This document shows positions 1 to 5,371 of a stretch of DNA of 5,818 nucleotides, one piece after another (within the stretch, counting starts at the first letter, position 1; every line of letters begins with the position of its first letter). The translations under genes were made by a program, and so were the position numbers. Origin of the DNA: Nocardioidaceae bacterium (GTDB lineage: Bacteria > Actinomycetota > Actinomycetes > Propionibacteriales > Nocardioidaceae); contig JACCUS010000387.1 in NCBI GenBank assembly GCA_013811715.1, forward strand, positions 1 to 5,818, written 5' to 3'. The notes beneath the pieces were generated by a model, which worked only from the letters and a program-made list of their open reading frames with translations, was not told the DNA's origin and made no database searches.

Positions 1-170
1 GGCTGCACATTCACGGAAAGGCGGTCGGATCCTCCGACCAGATAGGCGAGATCCTCGAGGTGCGCGGCCCGGACGGCACACCGCCGTACCTGGTCAAGTT
101 CCCCGACGGCCGGGAGAGTCTCATCTACCCCGGTCCTGACGCCGAGGTGGAGTCCGCGGACGGCCGTTGA
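1..170 (+). CDS. DUF1918 domain protein, C-terminal part (5' end outside window)
   Basis: The first complete codon is at position 3 and the frame runs 55 codons to a TGA at 168-170. The start lies left of the window. The visible protein matches what I know of the DUF1918 family: a small SH3-like fold with a turn like GEILEVRGPDGTPPYLVKF, followed by a short charged turn and a conserved YPGPDA motif near the end. Members are usually about 60-70 residues, so only the first 10 or so residues (the usual M-x-x-x-VGD segment) are probably missing. The family is common in Actinobacteria and has no established function; some members are encoded near stress or regulatory genes. Here it ends 15 bases from the stop of the converging DUF2332 gene and has no visible functional link to it. 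Family assignment is confident; role is unknown. Confidence 0.85.
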   Translation, partial: LHIHGKAVGSSDQIGEILEVRGPDGTPPYLVKFPDGRESLIYPGPDAEVESADGR

Positions 171-179
171 GGCGGGGGT

Positions 180-198
180 GGGCTGTCAGCCCGGGCTG
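180..198. terminator. Overlapping GC-rich palindromes at a convergent gene junction, possible weak terminator
   Basis: GGGCTG-T-CAGCCC (180-192) is a near-perfect palindrome, and its right arm is also the left arm of CAGCCCGGGCTG (187-198). RNA from either strand could therefore form one of two competing hairpins. The first hairpin includes the stop codon of the minus-strand gene (186-188) and lies 10 bases after the plus-strand stop. No run of T follows on either strand, so it is not a canonical intrinsic terminator, although U-tract-less hairpins are often proposed for high-GC Actinobacteria. The hairpin potential is seen; the terminator role is inferred. Confidence 0.3.
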
Positions 199-1259
199 GG
201 ATCGTGCAGGGTCACCGGGAAGCCGTGGTGACCGACCTTGGCGAGCAGCACTTGGCCGCCCTGCCGCGCCACCTCGGCCATCACGTAACCGTCGACGGTG
301 AGGTCGGCGCCTACGTGCGGGCCCTCGGCTGGATACTCCATCGCCACATGGGCCAGCGACATGCGCGCGGCAGCGGCTTCGATGGCCGCGCCTACCCGTG
401 CGACCTCCGCGGCTGGCCAGTACATCCGGGTGATCGACTGCCAGACCACCGTGAGTACGTCGTCCTCGACGCGCCGATCCAGTTGCCTTTCGAGCCACTC
501 CCCTGCTCCGTGACGATCAACCACCACGGGATGGGCCGCAGCGACAACGAGGGCCGCTGACAGCCGTTCGTGCCTAGCAGTCTGGAACGGCCAGACGAAC
601 GACCGCAGCCGCAGTCGCCCATCGGGGCTCGCCGTGTCGACCGGAGACAGGTCGCAGCCTCGCCTGGCGGCGATCACGAAGTCCTCCGGCCGTACGTCGC
701 CGACGACGGCGTCGCGCAGCACCAGTGGTGACTCGACCGGCCCGAAGCTCCAATCGGCGTTGACGAAACGGAACCGGTCGACCAGCAGGTTGAGGCCGCC
801 GCTCGCACCCGGCTCGAGGAGTCGGACACGGGACAGGCCCGAGCGGCGTACCGCCTCGAAGAGTCCGACGAGGAGCGCCGCCGACCTTCCTACCTCGTTG
901 GTCTGCGGTGCGATCTCCAGCGCCTCGTGCAGCTCGCCGACGTGGGCCGCCATCACCTCGCGGACCGCCGGCCACGCCTGCGCCGGGTCCGCGTCTCCGC
1001 CGAGGCACGGATAGAAGCGGACCAGCTCGGGCGCCCGGTCGGTGAGCACGATGCGGAACAACCCCGCGAGCAGTCTGAGCTGGATGACCGACCCAGGCGG
1101 CGCGTCCTCCCAGCCGTGGCAGATCCGCCGCACCGGTCCACCGGCCTCCCAGTCGTCGGCCATCGCGCGCATCAGATGCCCGTAGAGATGGTCATCGTCG
1201 GCTGCGTGCGCTCGCATGCGGTCCGCGAGCGTCAGCCCGCTGTCGAAGCTCGGCGGCAT
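186..1259 (-). CDS. DUF2332 family protein, possible methyltransferase-like enzyme
   Basis: This 357-residue protein has the hallmarks I associate with DUF2332 (COG4427), an uncharacterised family common in Actinobacteria. They are a helical N-terminal third with an FYPCLGGD-type segment (82-89), QTNEVGRSA (119-127), a glycine motif LLEPGASGGLNLLVDRFRF (147-165), a VWPFQ segment (222-226), VVWQSITRMYWP (271-282) and a C-terminal GHHGFPVTL (343-351). The E-x-G-A-S-x-G-L-N-L string after a beta strand resembles motif I of SAM-dependent Rossmann-fold methyltransferases; that reaction is my inference, not an established activity. The ATG at 1259-1257 was chosen over upstream in-frame starts for two reasons. 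An AGGA at 1270-1267 sits 7 bases before it, and the 67 upstream residues would run through the ATP-grasp gene with low-complexity Arg/Ser/Pro content. Its start lies 4 bases after the ATP-grasp stop, and it is the last gene of the operon. No signal peptide or membrane segment is present. Confidence 0.85.
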   Translation of the reverse strand: MPPSFDSGLTLADRMRAHAADDDHLYGHLMRAMADDWEAGGPVRRICHGWEDAPPGSVIQLRLLAGLFRIVLTDRAPELVRFYPCLGGDADPAQAWPAVREVMAAHVGELHEALEIAPQTNEVGRSAALLVGLFEAVRRSGLSRVRLLEPGASGGLNLLVDRFRFVNADWSFGPVESPLVLRDAVVGDVRPEDFVIAARRGCDLSPVDTASPDGRLRLRSFVWPFQTARHERLSAALVVAAAHPVVVDRHGAGEWLERQLDRRVEDDVLTVVWQSITRMYWPAAEVARVGAAIEAAAARMSLAHVAMEYPAEGPHVGADLTVDGYVMAEVARQGGQVLLAKVGHHGFPVTLHDPSPG

Positions 1260-1263
1260 ATTC

Positions 1264-2502
1264 CTATCCTGCTTGGTCCGCCACCCACAGCCCCAGCAGC
1301 CCGCGGAAGTGGGCCAGGAACGTCTCCACCTCGTGGGCCGGGTACGTCGAGACGACCGTCTCGGTGAGGAGTTCCTCGAAGGAGGGGGACGCGACCCACT
1401 CCAGCACCATCTCGTCGATGTGGGGCAGTGCGGTGGAGCAGAAGTCCTGATAGCGGTCACGCTGAAAGTAGTCGGCAGCCAACGCCTGGTACGCCGCCAG
1501 CTTGTCGTCGTAGGACAGCTCCGGGTCGTCGGCGACCGCGAACCACACGGCCGGCTCGATATGCGGACGCACCGGCCGGTTGGTCGCCGTGCAGAACGCC
1601 GTCCACTTCACCAGCGTCTTCATCGCCCAGGGGAAATAGTAGTGCAGCGACGTCACCGCGACGTCGGGGCAGGCGTTCGCGTAGTCGATCGGCAGCACAT
1701 CGTCGCCCTGGATCAGCATCTCGCAGGAGTTGAACTCCCAGCGGAAGAACGCGTTGACGGTCTGCGCGATCGTGACCGTCTCCCGACCGACGGCGTCCGA
1801 CAAGAAGTCGTGGTCGACCGCGTAGCGGTTGTGCATCGGCTCGTCCGGGCGGAACCGCATCACCATGGACTCCGGGCCGATGGTCAGCGACCGCGCGAAG
1901 ACGTCGTACGGCTCCACCGCCTTCTGCAGGTGCATGAGCATCTCGCCGGACTCGTCGTAGGCGGCGAGCAGGTCGGCGTCGCCGTCGATGCGTGACACGC
2001 CGCGCCAGGCGCCACCGTCGAAGGGCTTCATGTAGAGGGGATAGCCCATCTCGTGGGCGATCGCGCCGAGGTCGAAGGGCGCGTTGTAGCGCTCGGACGT
2101 GTAAGCCCACCGCACGTTGTCGACCGGGTTCTTGTACGGCACCAGGACGGTCTCGGGCACCTTCATGCCCAGCCTGATCAGCGCGCAGTAGGCCGAGTGC
2201 TTCTCCATCGACTGGAAGGTGAACGGCGAGTTCAGCAGGTAGACGTCGTCCATCAGCGCGATCTTCTTCAGCCACTCCCGAGGATGGTAGTACCAGTGGG
2301 CGAGCCGGTCGATGACGATGTCGTAGTGGGTCTTGGAGCGCAGGTCGAACGGCTCGATCCGCACCCGCTCGGTGTCGAGGACGTGCGGCTGACCGGCGTG
2401 CTCGAACGTGCCGAGCCGGCGGGTCAACGCCTCGAACGCCTGCGGCCAGTCCTCCTCCGTGCCGAGCAGCAGGCCGACGAGATGGCGACTGGGTTCGGGC
2501 AT
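1264..2502 (-). CDS. ATP-grasp domain protein, putative carboxylate-amine or similar ligase
   Basis: The 412-residue protein looks like a complete ATP-grasp enzyme of an uncharacterised family. Residues 1-120 form a pre-ATP-grasp-like region ending in NSPFTFQSMEKHSAYCALI (91-109), which resembles the N-P-x-x-x-x-x-x-x-E-K-K/H-x-x-x-x-x-L segment of this fold. The nucleotide loop is probably YPLYMKPFDGGAWRGVSRI (154-172), with K159 and the flexible glycines. LMHLQKAVE (189-197) and a WEFNSCEML segment (255-263) follow, and PIDYANACPD (271-280) offers acid and Asn ligands for Mg (E261, D273, N276 are candidates). Family enzymes activate a carboxylate as an acyl phosphate and join it to an amine, thiol or other nucleophile; the substrates here are unknown. 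A helical C-terminal tail (about 330-412) follows. The start at 2502 is favoured by GAGGAG at 2512-2507, 4 bases upstream, which overlaps the stop of the preceding gene. An upstream start at 2586 would overlap that gene by 76 bases. No signal peptide. Confidence 0.8.
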   Translation of the reverse strand: MPEPSRHLVGLLLGTEEDWPQAFEALTRRLGTFEHAGQPHVLDTERVRIEPFDLRSKTHYDIVIDRLAHWYYHPREWLKKIALMDDVYLLNSPFTFQSMEKHSAYCALIRLGMKVPETVLVPYKNPVDNVRWAYTSERYNAPFDLGAIAHEMGYPLYMKPFDGGAWRGVSRIDGDADLLAAYDESGEMLMHLQKAVEPYDVFARSLTIGPESMVMRFRPDEPMHNRYAVDHDFLSDAVGRETVTIAQTVNAFFRWEFNSCEMLIQGDDVLPIDYANACPDVAVTSLHYYFPWAMKTLVKWTAFCTATNRPVRPHIEPAVWFAVADDPELSYDDKLAAYQALAADYFQRDRYQDFCSTALPHIDEMVLEWVASPSFEELLTETVVSTYPAHEVETFLAHFRGLLGLWVADQAG

Positions 2503-2510
2503 GGGTCTCC

Positions 2511-3257
2511 TCAGCAGAAGCGCGGCAGATGATGGGCGAGCTGGCGGCGCCACCAGGGCCAGTCGTGGCTCACGTCGTGTCCCCACAGGTCGAGCTCACA
2601 GCGGATCCCCTTCTCCTGAACGATCCTCGCCATCGTCTGCGTCGACGGTAGCGAACCGGTCGGGTCGGTCTCCCATTGGCCCTGGCCGCAGACGAGCAGC
2701 AGCGAGAGGCGATCGCGCAGCCAGTCGAGATGGTCGCCGTGCAGGTGGCTGACGTAGTCGGTGGGGTTGGAGAAGTATGTCGCGTCACCTCGGTCACCCC
2801 AGGCGTGCCAGCTGCCGACGTCGTAGTTGCCCGAGAGCCCGATCGCCAGCGGGAACAGGTCTGCCCGCTGGAGCGCCAGGTGCACGGCGTGGTAGGCGCC
2901 AAGGCTGCACCCCAGCGTCATCAGGTCGGCCTCTCGCCTCGTCTCCGCATGAATCATCGGAACCACCTCACTGACGAGCCAGTCGGTGTAGAGGCGGTGC
3001 CGTGCGGCGCGTTCGTCGATGGCGGCGGACTTGTCCGACCAGGTGTAGGCGTCGAGTGAGTCGACGCAGTAGAACCTGACGCGGCCGGCTTCGACGAGGT
3101 CGGCCACCGCCTCGATCATGCCGTTGTCCGCGAAGTCCCAAGCCCGGCCGGCCTCGCTGGGGAAGACCAGGACCGGCCTGCCGCGGTCGCCGTACGCGAT
3201 GACGGTGAGCCGGTGGTCGTGGCCACCGAGCGGGAGCTCGACCTGCTCGCGCCTCAC
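2511..3257 (-). CDS. Alpha/beta-hydrolase esterase, COG4947-like
   Basis: This 248-residue protein is a single-domain alpha/beta hydrolase. It shows PVLVFPSEAG (28-37), where the oxyanion-hole strand would be, and a nucleophile elbow GCSLG (116-120) with S118 as predicted nucleophile. GLSGNYDV (140-147) follows, then GQGQWE (191-196), where an acidic residue may complete the triad, and GHDVSHDWPWWRRQL (226-240), which supplies the catalytic His (H231 or H227). The final GHD-x-x-HDWPWW signature is typical of the putative esterase group related to esterase D and enterochelin esterases; I place it nearest COG4947, with unknown substrate. It is probably cytosolic, as no signal sequence is seen. 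The start is GTG at 3257-3255, backed by GAGGA at 3269-3265 with 7 bases between, and lies 4 bases after the stop of the Fes-like gene. An ATG at 3267-3265 is out of frame and stops immediately. The following ATP-grasp gene begins 8 bases after its stop, so the two products are probably made in step. Confidence 0.82.
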   Translation of the reverse strand: MRREQVELPLGGHDHRLTVIAYGDRGRPVLVFPSEAGRAWDFADNGMIEAVADLVEAGRVRFYCVDSLDAYTWSDKSAAIDERAARHRLYTDWLVSEVVPMIHAETRREADLMTLGCSLGAYHAVHLALQRADLFPLAIGLSGNYDVGSWHAWGDRGDATYFSNPTDYVSHLHGDHLDWLRDRLSLLLVCGQGQWETDPTGSLPSTQTMARIVQEKGIRCELDLWGHDVSHDWPWWRRQLAHHLPRFC

Positions 3258-3261
3258 GGTC

Positions 3262-4308
3262 TCATCCTCGCGGTTCCCAGACCGACCGCAACACCTCGGT
3301 CAGCGTCGGGTGCAGGCTGTCGCGCCAGGCCGAGTAGTTGTGCAGGTCGGCGACCGGTCGCAGCGTGACCTCGTGGCCTTGTCCACGCAGCACAGCCGCC
3401 ATCGCGTTGTTGTTGGCACAGTTTTCCTCCAGCGCGCCGCACGTCATCCCGACCATCAGCGGTTGCTCCGTCGCTGCCTGCTCGCCGATCGCGGCCACTG
3501 CCTCCGTCACCCGCGCGAAGTGGGGGTACGTTGACTCCTGCTCGTCGAGCTCGGGGGTGAAGAACGACCCGGACTGCGCCACGACGCCGCCGAACCGCCC
3601 CTCCCCCGCCTGCGCGACGAGCAGCGCCGTCAGCCCGCCGAGGCTGGCCCCCATCGTCACCAGCCGCCCCCGCACCGGAACCGACTCGGCGACGCGACCG
3701 ATGGCCGTCAGCTCAGCCGCCACGTACTCGCGACTGGCCGAGTACCACTCGTCGCGGTCCACCGGAGTGAGCAGCGCGATCCGGAAGGGTGGCAGCACCT
3801 CGTCCGCGCACATCGCCGCTGCGTAGTGGGTCAGGGACGCGCGCTCGACGTACTCCCGCCCGTCGTGCGCGACCAGCAACGGCGCCGGCCTTTCGGCGTC
3901 CAGGCCGTCCGGCGACCACACCGAGACCGGCAGCCGACCGAGCGGCCCGGTTTCGTCGGCAAGCTCGAACGCCGACCCGGCGCTCACGTCTCGCCGCAGC
4001 CAGCCCGGTCGCTCGTACCCGGGCATCAACGCGACACTGCGCTGCCCGAAGGCGGTGTCGACGCGTTCTGTGTTGCCGGGGTCGCAGACCACCTCGGTGC
4101 TGCCGCCGCGTTCGGTGACAACCAGCCGGTACTCCACCCGGTTCAGCTCCGGACGCGGCAGGGCCAGGCCCCACCCTTGCGCCGTACGACGGAAGCGGCG
4201 ACGACCGACCACCGCGTCATCGCAATCCAGCGCCACCCGCGTCCACCTCCGGTCGAGGTCGTCGAGGGTGAAGACGAGCCGGTCCTCGATCACCGAAGGG
4301 ACAGCCAT
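3262..4308 (-). CDS. Enterochelin-esterase-like alpha/beta hydrolase with N-terminal E-set/Ig-like domain
   Basis: The 348-residue protein has two parts. Residues 1 to about 100 look like the beta-sandwich (E-set) domain that precedes Fes/IroD-type esterases, ending in a strand YRLVVTERGGSTEVVCDPGN (60-79) and the linker RSVALMPGYERPGW (90-103). Residues 125-348 are a PF00756-type hydrolase with LLVAHDGREYV (144-154), the nucleophile elbow MGASLGG (219-225, S222), AQSGSFF (244-250), CGALEEN (290-296, where E294 or E295 may be the acid) and DLHNYSAWRDSL (321-332, H323). The known relatives Fes and IroD hydrolyse enterobactin-type trilactones, but no siderophore synthesis or uptake gene is present here, so the substrate is open. 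It has no signal peptide and is presumably cytosolic. The ATG at 4308-4306 fits the start of the domain; the Shine-Dalgarno match upstream is poor (AAGG about 11 bases away). It is followed at 4 bases by a second esterase gene. Confidence 0.82.
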   Translation of the reverse strand: MAVPSVIEDRLVFTLDDLDRRWTRVALDCDDAVVGRRRFRRTAQGWGLALPRPELNRVEYRLVVTERGGSTEVVCDPGNTERVDTAFGQRSVALMPGYERPGWLRRDVSAGSAFELADETGPLGRLPVSVWSPDGLDAERPAPLLVAHDGREYVERASLTHYAAAMCADEVLPPFRIALLTPVDRDEWYSASREYVAAELTAIGRVAESVPVRGRLVTMGASLGGLTALLVAQAGEGRFGGVVAQSGSFFTPELDEQESTYPHFARVTEAVAAIGEQAATEQPLMVGMTCGALEENCANNNAMAAVLRGQGHEVTLRPVADLHNYSAWRDSLHPTLTEVLRSVWEPRG

Positions 4309-4342
4309 GATGGTACGACCTTGTCTCGGCGACCGCCCGGGC

Positions 4343-5188
4343 CTATGTGAGGTAGTCGTCGACGAGGTTGGCGTAGCCGGTCTGCCCCTTGCGGTTGGGG
4401 TGGTAGGACTCGCTCACCGGGTCCGACAGCCCGTTGACCCACTCCAACTCGTCGCACACGGCGTGTCCCGTGAACGTGGCGCGCGGGTCGGCGAACTCGA
4501 AGCCGTACGCCGACGCGCGGCCGGCGGTCGTCGTGTCGAGCAGGTCGGCCGTGGAGTTCAGCCGGGTCTGCTCCGAGGGGCTGAACCAGGTGCCGGCGTT
4601 GCAGTCCTCCCCCATGAAGATGCGGGGGTAGCCGACAACGACGACGGTCGCGTCCGGCGCCCTCGACTCGATGGCCCGGTAGACGGCGTCGAGCCGGCTG
4701 GGCAGGGTCTCGCTGATGTAGGCGCGGCTGTCGTCGATGGCGCCATGGCAGTCCGCGGCCCACCACGGCTGGGCGCACTCAGTGATGACACGGGAGAAGC
4801 CTGCGTCGTTGCCGCCGACCGTGATCGTCACGTACGTCGTCCGTGGGGTCAGCGTGTCGAGCTGGGTGTTCAGCACCGACGTGGTGGTGGCACCGGAGCA
4901 CGCCCGGAACGACAACGACGCGCCGACACGGCCAGCGTCGATCACCGGGTAGGCGTACGGCGACCGCTGGCACGAGCCGGAGTCACCGTAGTAGCTCCGG
5001 GTGCCGACTCCTGCGGAGAAGGAGTCGCCGAGGGCGACGATCGTGGGGACGCGCTGGCTGGACTGCTCGACCGCCGACGCCGGACCGACCAGGCCCACGG
5101 TGCCACCGAGGACGCAGGTCGCGGCCAGTGCCGCGCGGCCGCGCCAGCCCGGGCGGCAGTTCGAGACGATCGACGATGCTGCGCCCAT
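4343..5188 (-). CDS. Secreted SGNH/GDSL-type esterase or lipase
   Basis: The 281-residue precursor begins with a basic stretch, a hydrophobic core (about 19-34) and an Ala-X-Ala-type site GPASA (35-39), a Sec signal peptide likely cut after residue 39. The mature enzyme carries the SGNH blocks: VALGDSFSAG (51-60, nucleophile S56), FRACSGAT (94-101, with the block II Gly), TVGGNDAGF (123-131, Asn N127) and SESYHPNRKGQTGYA (259-273, His H263). Six cysteines in the mature part (C73/C97, C138/C147, C196/C245) fit the three-disulfide pattern of extracellular Streptomyces-type esterases. Length matches that group. The residue three before the His is Glu (E260) rather than the usual Asp, compatible with the Ser-His dyad known for the Streptomyces scabies esterase. 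The ATG at 5188 has GGAG at 5198-5195 spaced 6 bases, and it places the signal peptide correctly. An in-frame start at 5359 would add 57 residues ahead of the signal peptide. It probably hydrolyses lipid or ester substrates outside the cell. Confidence 0.9.
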   Translation of the reverse strand: MGAASSIVSNCRPGWRGRAALAATCVLGGTVGLVGPASAVEQSSQRVPTIVALGDSFSAGVGTRSYYGDSGSCQRSPYAYPVIDAGRVGASLSFRACSGATTTSVLNTQLDTLTPRTTYVTITVGGNDAGFSRVITECAQPWWAADCHGAIDDSRAYISETLPSRLDAVYRAIESRAPDATVVVVGYPRIFMGEDCNAGTWFSPSEQTRLNSTADLLDTTTAGRASAYGFEFADPRATFTGHAVCDELEWVNGLSDPVSESYHPNRKGQTGYANLVDDYLT

Positions 5189-5223
5189 CCGGGACTCCAA
5201 GTGATGTGGGTGTGACACGGCGT

Positions 5224-5337
5224 AAGGCAATGCCACACCTTGACCCACCGGGCGAGATCCCGCAACCTCAGACCACGCGCAGCGCCCGCGCAGGGGACGA
5301 TTCGCCCATGTCCGCCTATGGTGTGGCGCGTTGCCTT
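5224..5337. repeat. Spaced imperfect inverted repeat in the divergent promoter region
   Basis: The plus strand at 5320-5337 reads GGTGTGGC-GCG-TTGCCTT. The minus strand of 5224-5239 reads GGTGTGGC-A-TTGCCTT. The outer 8 and inner 7 bases match exactly; only the 1- or 3-base centre differs, and 80 bases separate the arms. The right arm ends at the -35-like TTGGTC of the HTH-MurA gene. The left arm lies 36-51 bases upstream of the SGNH esterase start, so the two arms have mirror placement with respect to the two genes. The left arm contains GGCA-A-TGCC (5226-5234), itself a palindrome. A further short palindrome, GTGT-G-ACAC, lies at 5210-5218. These could be binding sites for one regulator acting on both genes, but no matching family is recognised. 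Confidence 0.45.
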
Positions 5338-5371
5338 GGTCGTATCTCAGATATGGCATAAGTTGGTGGCA
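5336..5371 (+). promoter_or_regulatory. Predicted leaderless promoter of the HTH-MurA gene
   Basis: A -35-like TTGGTC lies at 5336-5341 and a -10-like TAAGTT (the TANNNT form common in Actinobacteria) at 5359-5364, with a 17-base spacer. Six bases, GGTGGC, separate the -10 from the ATG, so transcription should start at or next to the A at 5371. No Shine-Dalgarno site fits: the GGTGG upstream is only one base from the ATG. Together these point to a leaderless mRNA, a frequent class in Actinobacteria. The motif match is seen; the start point is inferred. Confidence 0.55.
5343..5353. promoter_or_regulatory. 11-base palindrome in the promoter spacer, candidate operator
   Basis: TATCT-C-AGATA is an exact 5+1+5 inverted repeat located wholly between the -35-like (5336-5341) and -10-like (5359-5364) elements, where a bound dimer would block RNA polymerase. 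It is AT-rich in an otherwise GC-rich region. XRE-family regulators usually bind short inverted repeats of this size, and the downstream gene encodes an XRE-type HTH domain, so autoregulation is a reasonable inference. Binding itself is untested. Confidence 0.45.

Larger units (their letters stand above)
186..5188 (-). other. Putative five-gene operon: SGNH esterase, Fes-like esterase, small esterase, ATP-grasp, DUF2332
   Basis: Five minus-strand genes lie head to tail with gaps of 34, 4, 8 and 4 bases in transcription order. The ribosome-binding sites of the last three genes fall on or next to the preceding stop codon, which implies translational coupling. There is no room for internal promoters after position 4308 except within coding sequence. 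The only substantial upstream non-coding DNA is the divergent region at 5189-5370. The first gene encodes an exported protein, while the other four have no signal peptide or membrane segment, so the transcript may combine an unrelated secreted enzyme with a cytosolic four-gene module. A promoter of its own for the four-gene module would have to lie in the end of the SGNH gene or in the 34-base gap (4309-4342), where I see no convincing promoter motif. Confidence 0.7.

Noticed and set aside
1260..1460. Extended N-terminus for the DUF2332 protein, starting at 1460
   Set aside because: The extra 67 residues overlap the ATP-grasp gene and are Arg/Ser/Pro-rich. The ATG at 1259 has its own AGGA site and follows the previous stop by 4 bases.
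121..2200. Long open frames opposite or out of frame with the DUF2332 and ATP-grasp genes (for example 1216-1995 and 2053-2532 on the plus strand)
   Set aside because: Their translations are rich in Arg, Pro, Ala, Gly and Val with no family motifs. High-GC coding DNA routinely opens such shadow frames, and the overlapping minus-strand frames have clear conserved motifs.
186..5188. Siderophore utilisation or NRPS-type cluster
   Set aside because: Only the Fes-like gene suggests it. There is no carrier protein, adenylation domain, transporter or iron-box in the window.
4055..5215. 386-codon plus-strand open frame over the SGNH gene
   Set aside because: It is antisense to a gene with a signal peptide, four SGNH blocks and paired cysteines. 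The predicted product is low-complexity and has no ribosome-binding site that stands out.
5189..5300. A sigma-70-like promoter for the SGNH-led operon
   Set aside because: I searched the minus strand for TTGNNN/TANNNT pairs with 16-18 base spacing and found none convincing. A promoter must exist nearby, but I cannot place it.
5189..5359. Extended start for the SGNH esterase at 5359
   Set aside because: It would bury the signal peptide behind 57 residues and run through the divergent promoter region. ATG 5188 has a well-spaced GGAG.
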